From Methanofervidicoccus sp. A16 (GTDB taxonomy: Archaea > AGJL01 > Methanococci > Methanococcales > Methanococcaceae), in assembly GCF_003351865.1 (NCBI RefSeq), contig NZ_CP022242.1:1302001-1366000 (forward strand): 64,000 nucleotides of DNA, read 5' to 3'. Of the stretch, positions 18,758 through 28,504 are shown piece after piece. The notes beneath the pieces are model-generated. The model was not told the DNA's origin. It made no database searches and saw nothing but the letters and a program-made list of their open reading frames with translations. Position numbers and translations under genes: made by a program. Within the stretch, counting starts at the first letter, position 1. The number at the start of each line of letters is the position of its first letter.

Positions 18758-20173
18758 ATGGATGAAGAAACTACTATGAAGTGTGGTTTAGAGATACACG
18801 TTCAGGTGGAGACTAGATCCAAACTGTTTTGTAGGTGTCCAACTAACTACAACGAGGTGCCTCCAAATACTAACGTATGTCCTGTATGTTATGGACTTCC
18901 TGGGGCAAGACCTATGCCTCCAAATAAAAAGGCTATAGACATCGCCATCATGGTAGCAAAGATGCTAAACTGTGAGATAGTACTCAATAAGGACATCTAC
19001 TTCCAGAGGAAACACTACGACTACCCAGATCTACCAAGTGGATATCAGAGGACAACTGTCCCAATCGGTGTAAATGGGAGGTTCTTAAATGTTGGAATAG
19101 CAGAGGTACACTTGGAGGAGGATCCTGGGCAGTACAAACCTGATTTAGGTCTCGTAGATTTCAACAGAAGTGGAATCCCGTTAATTGAGATCGTCACTGA
19201 ACCAGATATAAGATCTCCCGAGGAGGCTAGAGAGTTTCTAAAACAGTTGATGAGGTTGTTTAGATACATCGGGCACCTCAGGGGAGAAGGTACCATGAGG
19301 GCAGATGTGAATATCTCTGTTAATTACAAGGGTATTCAAGGGAACAGGGTTGAAGTTAAGAATATCAACTCTATCAAGGGGGTTTACAAGGTTCTAAAGT
19401 ACGAGTTCATAAGGCAGAAAAATATTCTGAAGAGAGGGGGAGAGGTTAAGAGGGAGACGAGGGCGTTTATGGAATCCCAGATGATCACGAGATCTATGAG
19501 AACAAAGGAAACTGCAGAGGACTACAGGTATATACCAGATCCAGACATCCAACCTGTTGTAATAGACGAGGGATGGGTTAAAGAGGTAGAATCCCAGATG
19601 CCAGAGACGCCTCTTGAGAAGGAGAAGAGGTTTATAAGGGAGTATGGATTAAAGGAGGAGGATGCTAAGGTTTTAGTCTCTGATTTAGCCCTTGCAGAAG
19701 TTTTTGAGAAGGTTGTTCATGATTTAGGATTGAATGAGAGAAATGTAAACCTTGCAGTAACCTGGATAAGAAACGAGTTAAAGAGAGTTTTGGCCTACAA
19801 CAAGATAGACTTCTTAGAAAGTAATCTAAAACCTGAACATCTGACGGAACTTATAAGACTTATCATTGACAATACAATAAGTCAGAAGATCGGTAAAAAG
19901 GTTATCGAGATAATGGTGGAACATAGGGGGAAGAAGTCTCCAAGGGAGATCGTAGAGGAGATGGGATTAACTGTAATTACCGAGGACGATGTACTTGTAA
20001 ATGCCTGTGAGGAGGCGATCAAAAACAATCCCAAGGCTGTTAAGGATTACTTAGATGGAAACAAAGAGGCACTTCACTTCCTCATGGGCCAGGTGATGAA
20101 ATTAACAAGGGGAAGGGCAGAACCTAAGAAGGTTGTTAAGATACTGAAGGAGAAGTTGGATGCTATGACTTAA
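18758..20173 (+). CDS. gatB: Asp-tRNA(Asn)/Glu-tRNA(Gln) amidotransferase subunit B
   Basis: GatB is the tRNA-binding and kinase subunit of GatCAB, which converts Asp-tRNA(Asn) to Asn-tRNA(Asn) in methanogens. The 471-residue protein opens with the family motif CGLEIHVQVETRSKLFC, has zinc-type cysteines (CPTNYN, NVCPVCYGLPG), the EEDPGQ loop, and a C-terminal YqeY-like helical domain. AGGTGATTATTT precedes the ATG. gatA and gatC are not next to it. Confidence 0.95.
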   Translation: MDEETTMKCGLEIHVQVETRSKLFCRCPTNYNEVPPNTNVCPVCYGLPGARPMPPNKKAIDIAIMVAKMLNCEIVLNKDIYFQRKHYDYPDLPSGYQRTTVPIGVNGRFLNVGIAEVHLEEDPGQYKPDLGLVDFNRSGIPLIEIVTEPDIRSPEEAREFLKQLMRLFRYIGHLRGEGTMRADVNISVNYKGIQGNRVEVKNINSIKGVYKVLKYEFIRQKNILKRGGEVKRETRAFMESQMITRSMRTKETAEDYRYIPDPDIQPVVIDEGWVKEVESQMPETPLEKEKRFIREYGLKEEDAKVLVSDLALAEVFEKVVHDLGLNERNVNLAVTWIRNELKRVLAYNKIDFLESNLKPEHLTELIRLIIDNTISQKIGKKVIEIMVEHRGKKSPREIVEEMGLTVITEDDVLVNACEEAIKNNPKAVKDYLDGNKEALHFLMGQVMKLTRGRAEPKKVVKILKEKLDAMT

Positions 20174-20192
20174 GACTCTTTATTTTTTAAAT

Positions 20193-20825
20193 AAACCCTA
20201 CTTCCCATCAAAAGGATAGTTTAAAGAATAATAAGGATAATTATAAAAAATAATAGATTAATAAAAATAAAAAATAAAGAATAATATTTAAAAAACAGAA
20301 AACTCTTATCATCCTAGATACAAAATTTTAAAAAGAAGATTGAAGAAGAATGATCCTCTGGATACCTTCCTAATATATAGCGGATATCAGAATAAGATCT
20401 CCTATCTTACCTAAGTGATCAAAAAGATCCTAAGGATATCTAATAGTTTTTATATTGAACCCTAATTCTCATTAAAAATTCTAATAAAAATAACTATAAT
20501 CATAAAAAAATAAAAGTATAAAAAGAAGGTATTAAAATCAAAATAAAAGATAATTTCCTGGGACGCTCTAAGATACTATAGAAGTGGAGCAGGTCCTTCC
20601 TCACAGGTTGCTATTATATATTTTATAATAATATTTTATTATAAGGTATCATATTTCAATATTTTTCCAGTCTTTTTTTTATTATTCTTATTTTTTATTA
20701 TTCAAATTATTACTTTGATGGAAATTAAGGTTTTTATATTGATTATTTTCATCATGATTTTTAATTATAATATTATCTTTTTATTATCTTTAATCACTAC
20801 TTAGTGGGAACTAAAGTTTTTTAAA
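20193..20825. repeat. TIR element B, outer pair (about 630 bp)
   Basis: The left end reads AAACCCTACTTCCCATCAAA at 20194. The right end at 20790-20825 contains TTAGTGGGAACTAAAGTTTT, its imperfect reverse complement. The block encloses a second, inner pair of ends of the same family (20458-20736). Confidence 0.5.
20458..20736. repeat. TIR element B2, inner pair (about 280 bp)
   Basis: The left end is AACCCTAATTCTCATTAAAA and the right end is TTACTTTGATGGAAATTAAG, imperfect reverse complements with the same consensus as the other elements. Its size is close to element A. Its position inside 20193-20825 suggests one element inserted into another, or a local duplication. Confidence 0.45.
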
Positions 20826-21105
20826 TAAATTTATAAATTTATAATAATTATTAAATTAAAAAGAATAATTAAATTAAAAAAATAAAAAAATATTAAACTA
20901 TTAACCTAATAAAGGGTTATAACAGGTGGAAAAGTAAAAAAGGAAGAATTCACTCCATCCCTATAGAATTCTATCTGATTTTTCAATAACTATCTCTTTT
21001 TTAATATTTTTATTTTTACAGTAATTATTACAATTATTATTATCTTCTTTGATAGAGATATTAGGATTTATAAAATATTAATTTTCACTTAGAACGGTGA
21101 ATAAT

Positions 21106-22332
21106 TTGAAGAAAGAGTACAATCCCAAGGAGACTGTAATTATACTGTGGTTAGTATCCTTTATAACCATGATCGGGATAGGTTTAATTGCACCACTGAT
21201 GTCAAAGTACGCCCAACTACTTGGGGCATCAAACTTCGAGATCGGCATCATCTTTGGTTCATTTGCCCTTGCAAGGACTATTGCACAGATACCTGTAGGA
21301 TACCTCTCAGATAAGTACGGTAAGAAGATATTTCTCTTGATAGGTACCTTCTTCTATGGTTTCTTTACTATACTCTATCCCTTTGCAAATTCTGTGGTAC
21401 ATCTAATGGTGTTAAGGATACTCAACGGTATTTCCTCATCCTTTATAAATCCAGTGGCTGGAGCCTACGTTGCCACAGTTGCACCTAAGGGTAAACTTGG
21501 AGAGTATATGGGATTGTTTAACTCTGCACTACCTTTAGGTTTCTCTCTGGGACCTCTCATAGGGGGTGTAATTGCAAAGTGGTATGGAATAGAGGCACCT
21601 TTCTACTTCTGTGGTGCTTTAAGTTTTGTATCTTTCCTTGTATGCCTCTTTAAGTTGAAAAATATAAAGATAAATAGAGATGGAAGTTTTACATACGTCT
21701 CAAAACTCATTGTAAAATACGAGGGTTCTGTTAAAAGAGGATTTTTTTCTACGAAGTTTTTAAGGGATAGGTGTTTTTTCTCTGCCTATATTATAAATCT
21801 GATATACTACATTGTAAATACAGGTATTATAGCTTATTTGGCAGTATATGCTAGTGATTATATAGGGTTGGATCAGGTTGGGATCTTAATAGCCTCTACA
21901 AACTTAACTATGGGCGCTCTCCAGAGGAAGTTTGGGGAGATATACGATAGGGGAGGTACATATGGTACTTTACTGGTGTGTGGAGGACTTCTCCTAAGTG
22001 CTTTAGGGTTCTATCTACTTTCCATATTTTCCTCATTTTTCACAACCCTTTCCCCGATTCTCAAGATATTTTCCGCCTTAGAACTGGTGGCAATCGGTGG
22101 AGCCATGTACCTTCCCGCTGTAAATTCCTTAGCCATGAAAGGGGTAAGTATGGAGGATAAGGGAATGGCCATGGGGCTCTTTAGCACAAGTTTAAATATT
22201 GGAATGTTCTTAGGTGCTGTAGTGTTGGGATACCTTGCAGATCTCTTTGGATTATCAAATATGTATAAGATATCCTCCATTATTTTAACTGTTGTAGGTG
22301 TGTTCGCTTACTTTTACATTAGAGGAGAGTGA
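21106..22332 (+). CDS. Major facilitator superfamily transporter
   Basis: A 408-residue membrane protein with about twelve hydrophobic segments. The MFS loop 2-3 motif is clear ([14 protein letters not shown], residues near 65-80), as is a weaker second copy ([11 protein letters not shown]) in the C-terminal half. The substrate is unknown; drug/sugar efflux families are both possible. GGTGA at 21096-21100 overlaps a GTG that would extend the frame, so TTG 21106 is the likely start. pcm follows within 5 bp, suggesting cotranscription. Confidence 0.83.
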   Translation: MKKEYNPKETVIILWLVSFITMIGIGLIAPLMSKYAQLLGASNFEIGIIFGSFALARTIAQIPVGYLSDKYGKKIFLLIGTFFYGFFTILYPFANSVVHLMVLRILNGISSSFINPVAGAYVATVAPKGKLGEYMGLFNSALPLGFSLGPLIGGVIAKWYGIEAPFYFCGALSFVSFLVCLFKLKNIKINRDGSFTYVSKLIVKYEGSVKRGFFSTKFLRDRCFFSAYIINLIYYIVNTGIIAYLAVYASDYIGLDQVGILIASTNLTMGALQRKFGEIYDRGGTYGTLLVCGGLLLSALGFYLLSIFSSFFTTLSPILKIFSALELVAIGGAMYLPAVNSLAMKGVSMEDKGMAMGLFSTSLNIGMFLGAVVLGYLADLFGLSNMYKISSIILTVVGVFAYFYIRGE

Positions 22333-22336
22333 AAAT

Positions 22337-22990
22337 ATGAAGATCATAGAGGAGATGATTCCAATAGTGGAGAGGTTGAAAAGGGAGGGATACATAAAGA
22401 GTGAGAAAGTTATCCAGGCCCTCTTAAAGGTTCCAAGGGAGGAGTTCCTACCGGAGGAGTTGAAGGAATACGCCTATGTGGATACTCCTCTAAGTATTGG
22501 ATACGGCCAGACTATATCTGCTATACACATGGTAGGTATGATGTGTGAGGCATTAGATCTAAAGGAGGGACAGAAGGTTTTAGAGGTGGGCACAGGTTCA
22601 GGATACCATGCTGCTGTAGTGTCTGAGATCGTTGGAAAGGATGGGTTGGTGGTAACCATAGAGAGGATTCCAGAGTTGGCAGAGAGGGCTAAGAGGGTAC
22701 TTAAGAGGTTAGGTTATGACAACGTGATAGTTGTATGTGGAGATGGTACCTTGGGATATCCACCTCTCGCTCCCTACGATAGGATTTATATCACTGCAGG
22801 GGGACCGAAGATACCTAAGCCTTTAATTGATCAGTTGAAGGATGGAGGAAAGTTGGTGGCACCGGTAGGTAGTAGAGGAGTTCAGGAGTTAATACTCCTG
22901 GAAAAAAGAGGAGGTAAAATATTTGAAAAAAAGTTATGTGAGGTTGCATTTGTCCCGCTTATTGGAGAGGAAGGATGGAGGGAGTATTAA
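22337..22990 (+). CDS. pcm: Protein-L-isoaspartate O-methyltransferase
   Basis: Pcm methylates isoaspartyl residues so that damaged proteins can be repaired, a common need at high temperature. The 217-residue protein has the signature [18 protein letters not shown], motif I ([14 protein letters not shown]) and [14 protein letters not shown] longer frame starts within the MFS gene, but the ATG at 22337 follows GGAGAGTGA and matches the family N-terminus. It lies 4 bp after the MFS stop. Confidence 0.94.
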   Translation: MKIIEEMIPIVERLKREGYIKSEKVIQALLKVPREEFLPEELKEYAYVDTPLSIGYGQTISAIHMVGMMCEALDLKEGQKVLEVGTGSGYHAAVVSEIVGKDGLVVTIERIPELAERAKRVLKRLGYDNVIVVCGDGTLGYPPLAPYDRIYITAGGPKIPKPLIDQLKDGGKLVAPVGSRGVQELILLEKRGGKIFEKKLCEVAFVPLIGEEGWREY

Positions 22991-23585
22991 AATAGTGATT
23001 AGAAGAAGAATAATAAAAATAATGTTAAAAAAATAATAATAAAACCCTAGTTCCCATCAAAGTTGATAATTAAAAAATGAAAAATTATAATGACTAAAAA
23101 AGAAAATTAAAAAGGAACCTTGCTTGTTTATCCAATGTCCAATATAGGAAGAAAAAATTATTTTACTTTTATACCTCTATCAGAATTTTATTCATTTTAT
23201 TCCTCTTAAAACTTTTATTATTATAATAATTATTATTATATTTTTTAATCACAATCTTGATGGGAACTGGGGTAATAATAAATTAAATCAACTTCTGAAC
23301 ACTATATTGAGATAGATGAGATATTCTAAATAATAGTAAGAAAAAAGTAAAATAAGTTCTCATTCTCCTAAACTACACTAGACACTGGAGAAACAGATGA
23401 GATTTCCTTATTTATAGTAATTATTAATTTATTATAAAAAAGATGAGATATCCTATATTGCCCTTTTTAGTTTTTTATTCTTTTATTTTTAATAATTTTT
23501 ATTATTATTTTATTAATTATTTTTTTTTAATTACCACTTTGATAGAAACTAAATTAATTATTCTTTAAAAAATAGAGAAAAATCT
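22991..23585. other. 595-bp gap with TIR element C between convergent pcm and fwdC
   Basis: Both flanking genes end here. Element C occupies 23042-23272. A further right-type end lies at 23523-23555 (AATTACCACTTTGATAGAAA), and the sequence between contains CTTCTGAACACTA, the inner motif of element A. No open frame. Confidence 0.5.
23042..23272. repeat. TIR element C (about 230 bp)
   Basis: This is the best-matched pair of ends in the window. The left is CCCTAGTTCCCATCAAAGTT. The right at 23241-23272 reads TCTTGATGGGAACTGGGG, its near-perfect reverse complement, preceded by TTTTTTAATCAC that matches the left GATAATTAAAAAA. The interior is non-coding. Confidence 0.6.
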
Positions 23586-24401
23586 TTATCCTAAATGAGG
23601 ATTACTAGCTACAGATATGTACAGCTGTCCCTTAGGTTTGTTATTTACGTAATCCCCTGTAAATAGGTGATAAACCCCCTCTATCTTAGTGCCTTCATCC
23701 TTCTTCTTTATCTTAATAACTGGATTCTCAACTATGCCCTCGTATTTAAAGGATGGCAGTACCTCAGAAACCTTACCATTTACAACTATGGCCCCTTTTA
23801 TCATTTCGGCACCTAACCTACCAGGGACGTCTCCATCTATCCTAATGATCCCTCCCTTTGCATGGATGCCTACAAAGTACCCAACATTTCCCTTTATATG
23901 TATCATACCTCCCACTATATGCTCTCCTATCTCATGGCCGGCGTTTCCCTCTACCACTATAAGACCTCCAGACATTCCCTTATATCCACCTCTATAGGCA
24001 GAACCTATATAATTCCCTGCATTACCCTTTATTATCAACTCTCCCCCTTTCATCCCCTGTCCTGCCCAGTTATCTGCATTTCCATTTACAACTATCCTGC
24101 CCCCTTTCATCTCCGCACCAACGTGCATACCTACATCTCCTTCTATGACGATCTCCCCGGTAGTCATACCCTCTCCAACTCTCTTTAACTTAATGGAGGA
24201 GTTCTTTATTGTCATCTTTGGTATATCGCTCTCTATTACCTTAACGTCGAATATTTCTCCTACCTTTACAGTTGTCCTTCCCTGAGGCACTTCTATATTC
24301 TTAATCTCCTCTACGTCCATATCCTGCATCTTTTCAGGGAGTAGTGCATCTAACTCTACTGGGACTGTAATATCCTCCCTAAGTGTAAGTATAATCTCCA
24401 T
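23586..24401 (-). CDS. fwdC: Formylmethanofuran dehydrogenase subunit C
   Basis: FwdC is the beta-helical structural subunit of the enzyme that reduces CO2 to formylmethanofuran, the first step of methanogenesis. The repeated turns GEIVIEGDVGMHVGAEMKGG, GRIVVNGNADNWAGQGMKGG and later copies form the right-handed beta-helix also found in glutamate synthase. A GTG three codons upstream exists, but its GTGA is the ribosome site for the ATG at 24401, giving 271 residues. It is the last gene of the fwd run; fwdB, the metal-binding catalytic subunit, does not follow. Confidence 0.93.
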   Translation of the reverse strand: MEIILTLREDITVPVELDALLPEKMQDMDVEEIKNIEVPQGRTTVKVGEIFDVKVIESDIPKMTIKNSSIKLKRVGEGMTTGEIVIEGDVGMHVGAEMKGGRIVVNGNADNWAGQGMKGGELIIKGNAGNYIGSAYRGGYKGMSGGLIVVEGNAGHEIGEHIVGGMIHIKGNVGYFVGIHAKGGIIRIDGDVPGRLGAEMIKGAIVVNGKVSEVLPSFKYEGIVENPVIKIKKKDEGTKIEGVYHLFTGDYVNNKPKGQLYISVASNPHLG

Positions 24402-24448
24402 TATTCTCACCTATTATACTTAATTAATATAAATATAAAAATAATTAA

Positions 24449-26152
24449 TTAACTAATTTCGGAGTTGTCTATCTGGATAACCTTCCAGTTGTTTGCCAAA
24501 TACTCTGGAACTTTGTAGTTCTCCATCTGTACTGTGTAGTCCTTCTTAAATACCTCCTCTAAGTCCTTCATCAACTCCTTCTCTAAGGTTTCATCTATTT
24601 TCACATCTACGTATAGGGTATCTCCAAATACCTCCTTAACTATATTTCCATCCTTAACAACTATCTCTCCATTCTTGAAGGTGTATTTAGCGTATCTAAA
24701 TGCCCTCTCTATAACCTTTGGATCCTTCTCCTCAGGTCCTATGTCATAGATGGCAATATCTGCTATGGCTCCAACTCCTAAGTGTCCCCTCTCTAAACTA
24801 AGCCCCAATACCTTTGCCTGATTTGCCCTGGTTATCTGTGCAATCTCGTACATGGTGTATTCCTTATCGTTGTCTCCAACTGAGGATCTAGTTCTCGCCC
24901 ACTTATGGACCTTCTCATTTAACCAGTAGTCCCTGTACTTCTTACTCATCAGCCAGGCTATTATCCTTGAGAACCTTGTAAATGGCCCCCCATTTGGATG
25001 GTCTGTAGCCAGTAATACCTTACTTGGATCTGTGTTGAGGAATATATCTAAACCAATTGCCCACTGTACAGAGTATACAGGTCCCTTTGGAGAGTAGTAG
25101 AATGGTACAACTCCAGATCCTGTCTCCAATTCAACATCACAGTTTGCCCACTTGTTACCTGTTGACATATGGAGGTCGTACTCCATAGGTCCGTCCGCAG
25201 TCATGGTTGTCGTCTCATCTAAGGTGATCTGACCTACATCTACAACTACATGATCTACCTTGTTGACATACTCTGCAATTTCAACCCCCTTACTTACGAA
25301 GTCCTTCCAGGATGTTCCTCCGTAGGAGTGGAATTGGACGTGGGCGTTGTAGTATGTAGTCTCCCTCTCTCCATACTTAGGTTTAGGTTCTATATCCTTA
25401 ACACAGTCCATGGTTTCTATAGTTGTTTTCCAGTTCCCAGGATGTCCTAAGTCGTTTGGATGGACGTGGATGGAGTGAGGTAGCCCTAACATCTCGTTTA
25501 CTATCCCTAACCCCCTTACTATCTCCCTTCCAGTTATACCGAAGTACGGTGTAGGATCGTCGAGACCATGGACGTTCCTTCCCCATCCCCAGGCTTCAGT
25601 TCCACCTGGGTTTACAATCTTTATGGCAAACCCCCTTACAGTCTTTAAAACCCAGGCTACATAGGCTGCACATAGTTCATAGTCCTTCTCCTTAAGATAC
25701 CTCATAACCATCCAGTTGTTACCAAATAGTGTTAACGCCCCTTTGTCTATCTGGGGGGTATCTACAAATTCATCGTGGACGTGCTTTGCCTTCAGTGGTG
25801 GCATAGCTGCCTCTATTGCAGTAGTGTACCCCATCTCACAGTACTCGTACCCTGTTTTATAAGTTGTAGGGATGGAGAATCCAGTACCTGGTTTTAATCC
25901 CCTCTTCAAGTAAAGATCCTTATAACTGTCCTCTGGTCTCATCAACCTTCCAGTGTTTACCTTAGGTCCTGCAATATGGGTATGGGAATCTATACCTCCA
26001 GGCATTACTACACATCCACTGGCGTCTATTACCTTGGCGTCCTCAGAAACAGACTCTACAATTACTCCATCCTTTATACAGATATCCATCTGTTCTCCAT
26101 CAACTTTATTTAGGGGATCGAATACAATCCCGTTTTTTATAATGTATTCCAT
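24449..26152 (-). CDS. fwdA: Formylmethanofuran dehydrogenase subunit A
   Basis: FwdA is the amidohydrolase-fold subunit that condenses formate with methanofuran. The binuclear metal motif HTH is at residues 57-59 (GGIDSHTHIAGP), and the lysine-bearing strand GFAIKIVNPGGTEAWGWG and HVHPNDLGHPGNW follow. The length, 567 residues, is normal. It sits between fwdD and fwdC in one operon, 17 bp after fwdD. Confidence 0.96.
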   Translation of the reverse strand: MEYIIKNGIVFDPLNKVDGEQMDICIKDGVIVESVSEDAKVIDASGCVVMPGGIDSHTHIAGPKVNTGRLMRPEDSYKDLYLKRGLKPGTGFSIPTTYKTGYEYCEMGYTTAIEAAMPPLKAKHVHDEFVDTPQIDKGALTLFGNNWMVMRYLKEKDYELCAAYVAWVLKTVRGFAIKIVNPGGTEAWGWGRNVHGLDDPTPYFGITGREIVRGLGIVNEMLGLPHSIHVHPNDLGHPGNWKTTIETMDCVKDIEPKPKYGERETTYYNAHVQFHSYGGTSWKDFVSKGVEIAEYVNKVDHVVVDVGQITLDETTTMTADGPMEYDLHMSTGNKWANCDVELETGSGVVPFYYSPKGPVYSVQWAIGLDIFLNTDPSKVLLATDHPNGGPFTRFSRIIAWLMSKKYRDYWLNEKVHKWARTRSSVGDNDKEYTMYEIAQITRANQAKVLGLSLERGHLGVGAIADIAIYDIGPEEKDPKVIERAFRYAKYTFKNGEIVVKDGNIVKEVFGDTLYVDVKIDETLEKELMKDLEEVFKKDYTVQMENYKVPEYLANNWKVIQIDNSEIS

Positions 26153-26169
26153 CTAAATCACCTCAAGGA

Positions 26170-26562
26170 TTAATCCCTTTCTATGTACTTTTTTCTCATC
26201 AGTTCGGCCATTGAAAGAACCTTCTCCCCCTCAGCCTTTACTATTTCAACAGGCACATCTTTATAGGAGGGCATTCCAGTACTGTCAGTTTCAGGTGAAA
26301 CTACCCAATTTGCCCAGGGGCCCATAGGTATGAAAACCATACCTTCAGGCATAGGTTCATTTGCCTCCTTTGCATAGACAACAACGTCTCCATACTCTGA
26401 TATTACCTTTACAGTATCTCCATCCTTTATACCTAACTTCTCCATATCCTCTTTATTTATATAGCAAACTGCTGCTGCCTTTCTATACATCTCAAGATTT
26501 TTTCCTGCTTCAATAGCCTCTCCCTGCCAGATAGTCCTGGCCGTATTAAGTATAAACTTCAT
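26170..26562 (-). CDS. fwdD: Formylmethanofuran dehydrogenase subunit D
   Basis: FwdD is the molybdopterin-dinucleotide-binding beta-barrel that completes the catalytic B subunit. The 130-residue protein matches the family (INTARTIWQGEA-like start, GIKDGDTVKVISEYG, GMVFIPMGPWAN). It lies 9 bp after fwdG and 17 bp before fwdA. Since fwdB is elsewhere, its assembly partner must be supplied from another locus. Confidence 0.93.
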   Translation of the reverse strand: MKFILNTARTIWQGEAIEAGKNLEMYRKAAAVCYINKEDMEKLGIKDGDTVKVISEYGDVVVYAKEANEPMPEGMVFIPMGPWANWVVSPETDSTGMPSYKDVPVEIVKAEGEKVLSMAELMRKKYIERD

Positions 26563-26571
26563 CCTATCACC

Positions 26572-26811
26572 TTACTCTACTATGAGTTTTATAGCATCTA
26601 CAGGACATGCTTCAACACATGCCCCACATCCTCTACATAGATCCCCGTTGATGACGGTAACAACTCCATTTATAATCCTCATTACAACTTTACTGTCATC
26701 TTCTGGTCCTTTTCCTCCAAATACGTTGGGATCTCTAGCATTCACAGGACATACTATAACACAGTTTCCACATCCATGACACTTCTCCTGATATACCTCT
26801 AACTTATACAT
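26572..26811 (-). CDS. fwdG: Formylmethanofuran dehydrogenase ferredoxin subunit G
   Basis: A 79-residue dicluster ferredoxin. The two motifs CHGCGNCVIVCP and CRGCGACVEACP each bind a 4Fe-4S cluster. It carries electrons between FwdF and the catalytic part of the enzyme. It sits directly between fwdF and fwdD. Confidence 0.92.
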   Translation of the reverse strand: MYKLEVYQEKCHGCGNCVIVCPVNARDPNVFGGKGPEDDSKVVMRIINGVVTVINGDLCRGCGACVEACPVDAIKLIVE

Positions 26812-26829
26812 GGGATCACCTGTAATTTT

Positions 26830-27915
26830 TTAATTTAACAACTTATCAAAAGCCTTCTTCCATGCAAGGATCTTGGTATCTGTCATGTTTCTTTTAGATC
26901 TCTTAACTTCCAATGCACCTGCAGGACATGCCTTTGTACATGCACCACAGAGGATACATACGTCCTGATTTACAACTAACCTTGGGACCTTCTCTCCCTG
27001 TTCCTTTGGTTTTGGGAATGTCAATGCATTACAGGGACATATGGCAACACATGCACCACAACCACTACACAGTTCCTCCTTTATAATTAACTCTCCTTCA
27101 AATGGCTTCTCCACCTTTATAGCATCTACTGGACATACCCTTTCACACCAACTACAGGAGACACAGGTGTCTTTATCTACAACAACTTTCCCCTTTATCT
27201 CCTTATGTATTTCAGGTGTCTTTATCCTCTTTACAAAGGGACACTTATAACATACTACCTCTATGGCTCCATGAGGACATGCCTTTTCACATACCTTACA
27301 GTAGACACATGCATCAGTATCTACAACGATATCCTTGTAAGGGTTCAAACTTAATGGAGTTTCTTCGTTAGGCACCAATGTTATAGCATCTGCAGGACAG
27401 TAATCTGCACATATTCCACAGAATACACAGAGATCTTTATTGATGTATATCTCCCCTAGGACTAAGGTTTTCCTCTCAGGGACCTCTCTTTTAACATGTA
27501 TGGCAGTTTGAGGACATACCACCTCACACTGCTTACATAGAACACATACATCCTGATCTACAGTAATATCCTTTCTGATCTTTGGGAACTGTGGGAGTTT
27601 CTTTATGGAGGTGCCGTTTATCTCTAAGTCCATTGCGTTAAAGGGACATACAGAGGCACACATACCACAGAGTACACACTTTGAACTATCCACATCCAAC
27701 TTTGGAGCGTCTACAACCCCCTTGAAGATGGCACCTAAGGGACCCATCTCTATGGCTCCAACTGGACAGATATCCTCACAGATACCACAACCAACACAGT
27801 AATCATCGCTCCAATAGAGTACTCTCTTTTCAACAGATCCTTCCCTTATTATTTTAAAATCTTTACCTAATTTCTCCTTTTTTACATCAATAACTTTCTT
27901 CTTTACCAATGCCAT
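26830..27915 (-). CDS. fwdF: Formylmethanofuran dehydrogenase polyferredoxin subunit F
   Basis: A 361-residue polyferredoxin with eight CxxCxxCxxxCP motifs, from CVGCGICEDICP to CILCGACTKACP, so about eight 4Fe-4S clusters. In solved complexes FwdF forms the electron wire that links to heterodisulfide reductase. Its ATG lies one base after the stop of the HTH-ferredoxin gene, whose end GGAGGAA is its ribosome site, so the two are translationally coupled. Confidence 0.94.
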   Translation of the reverse strand: MALVKKKVIDVKKEKLGKDFKIIREGSVEKRVLYWSDDYCVGCGICEDICPVGAIEMGPLGAIFKGVVDAPKLDVDSSKCVLCGMCASVCPFNAMDLEINGTSIKKLPQFPKIRKDITVDQDVCVLCKQCEVVCPQTAIHVKREVPERKTLVLGEIYINKDLCVFCGICADYCPADAITLVPNEETPLSLNPYKDIVVDTDACVYCKVCEKACPHGAIEVVCYKCPFVKRIKTPEIHKEIKGKVVVDKDTCVSCSWCERVCPVDAIKVEKPFEGELIIKEELCSGCGACVAICPCNALTFPKPKEQGEKVPRLVVNQDVCILCGACTKACPAGALEVKRSKRNMTDTKILAWKKAFDKLLN

Positions 27916-27916
27916 T

Positions 27917-28384
27917 TTATTCCTCCATTTTATTGTTATTTAGAAATACCAATTTCAAAGCACCTGTTGGGCATAGAGATACACATCTTCCACATATTTT
28001 ACATCTGTTATTATTTACAACAATCGTATCACTGCTATCCATTTTTATGGCTTTGTAGGGACACTCTAAACACTCTCCACAGAAGATACACTTATCCACC
28101 TCTATCTCTACCTTGGCATTGTACAACACTTTGATAATCTTCGATGTGATCTCCTTATCCTCACTGAGAGCGTTTATGACCCTCACTGCATACTGAGGAG
28201 GCAGTCTTAGGATCTCCTCAGACACCTTTAATACCCTCTTCGATGGATGTCTTCCCTGTAGATAGTGGGAGATCTCAGTTCTATTTGTATTTAAATACTC
28301 TGCTATCTCCTTCTGTAATTTCCCCTCCCTTCTAAGTTTCATACTTACTATAGCTTTGATCCCCGATAGGATATGCTCTGGCAT
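27917..28384 (-). CDS. HTH-ferredoxin protein heading the fwd operon (possible FwdH-type regulator)
   Basis: A 155-residue fusion. Residues about 15-55 form a helix-turn-helix (GKLQKEIAEYLNTNRTEISH), and the C-terminal third carries a CIFCGECLECP motif, with one fewer residue than a classical one, and CKICGRCVSLCP, together two likely Fe-S clusters. It is first in the fwd operon and coupled to fwdF. Known: some methanogen fwd operons begin with a ferredoxin-like gene called fwdH. Inferred: the fused HTH makes it a candidate redox- or iron-responsive autoregulator acting at the palindromes just upstream. A purely structural role in the complex remains possible. Confidence 0.7.
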   Translation of the reverse strand: MPEHILSGIKAIVSMKLRREGKLQKEIAEYLNTNRTEISHYLQGRHPSKRVLKVSEEILRLPPQYAVRVINALSEDKEITSKIIKVLYNAKVEIEVDKCIFCGECLECPYKAIKMDSSDTIVVNNNRCKICGRCVSLCPTGALKLVFLNNNKMEE

Positions 28385-28409
28385 GGTGAATTCACTAACG
28401 TCAATTCAA

Positions 28410-28430
28410 AATGTTAGTGTAACTAACATT
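28410..28430. promoter_or_regulatory. Palindromic operator 1 of the fwd operon
   Basis: AATGTTAGT-GTA-ACTAACATT is a perfect 9-3-9 inverted repeat. It lies 26 bp upstream of the HTH-ferredoxin start and downstream of the TATA box, so a bound protein would block transcription near the start site. An extra ACTAAC half-site lies at 28394-28399. The same half-sites recur at 28490-28504. Confidence 0.65.
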
Positions 28431-28472
28431 CTTTTTAATATTTTATATAATTTTTTTCTATCAGTGGATAGT

Positions 28473-28489
28473 AAATTATATATATCTAA
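28473..28489 (-). promoter_or_regulatory. TATA box of the fwd operon
   Basis: The minus strand reads AGATATATATAATTTAC, a good archaeal TATA element. It lies between the two palindromes and predicts a start near 28450, with a leader of about 65 nt before the ATG at 28384. Confidence 0.5.
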
Positions 28490-28504
28490 GTTAGTAATAC
28501 TAAC
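28490..28504. promoter_or_regulatory. Palindromic operator 2 of the fwd operon
   Basis: GTTAGT-AAT-ACTAAC is a 6-3-6 inverted repeat with the same half-site and spacer length as operator 1. It abuts the upstream edge of the TATA box where the BRE would be, so binding could hinder TFB. Confidence 0.6.

Larger units (their letters stand above)
20174..21105. other. 932-bp gap holding nested inverted-repeat elements
   Basis: Between gatB and the MFS gene. It holds two nested TIR-bounded blocks (20193-20825 and 20458-20736), followed by about 280 bp of A/T-rich DNA with the MFS promoter. No credible open frame. Confidence 0.5.

Noticed and set aside
23689-24188. Open frames of 102 and 108 residues antisense to fwdC
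   Set aside because: They are shadows of the repetitive glycine-rich fwdC beta-helix, lack ribosome sites and have low-complexity Pro/Ser composition.
23586-28384. Broken fwd operon because fwdB is absent
   Set aside because: All genes present are full length and coupled; in M. jannaschii fwdB is also at a separate locus, from memory.
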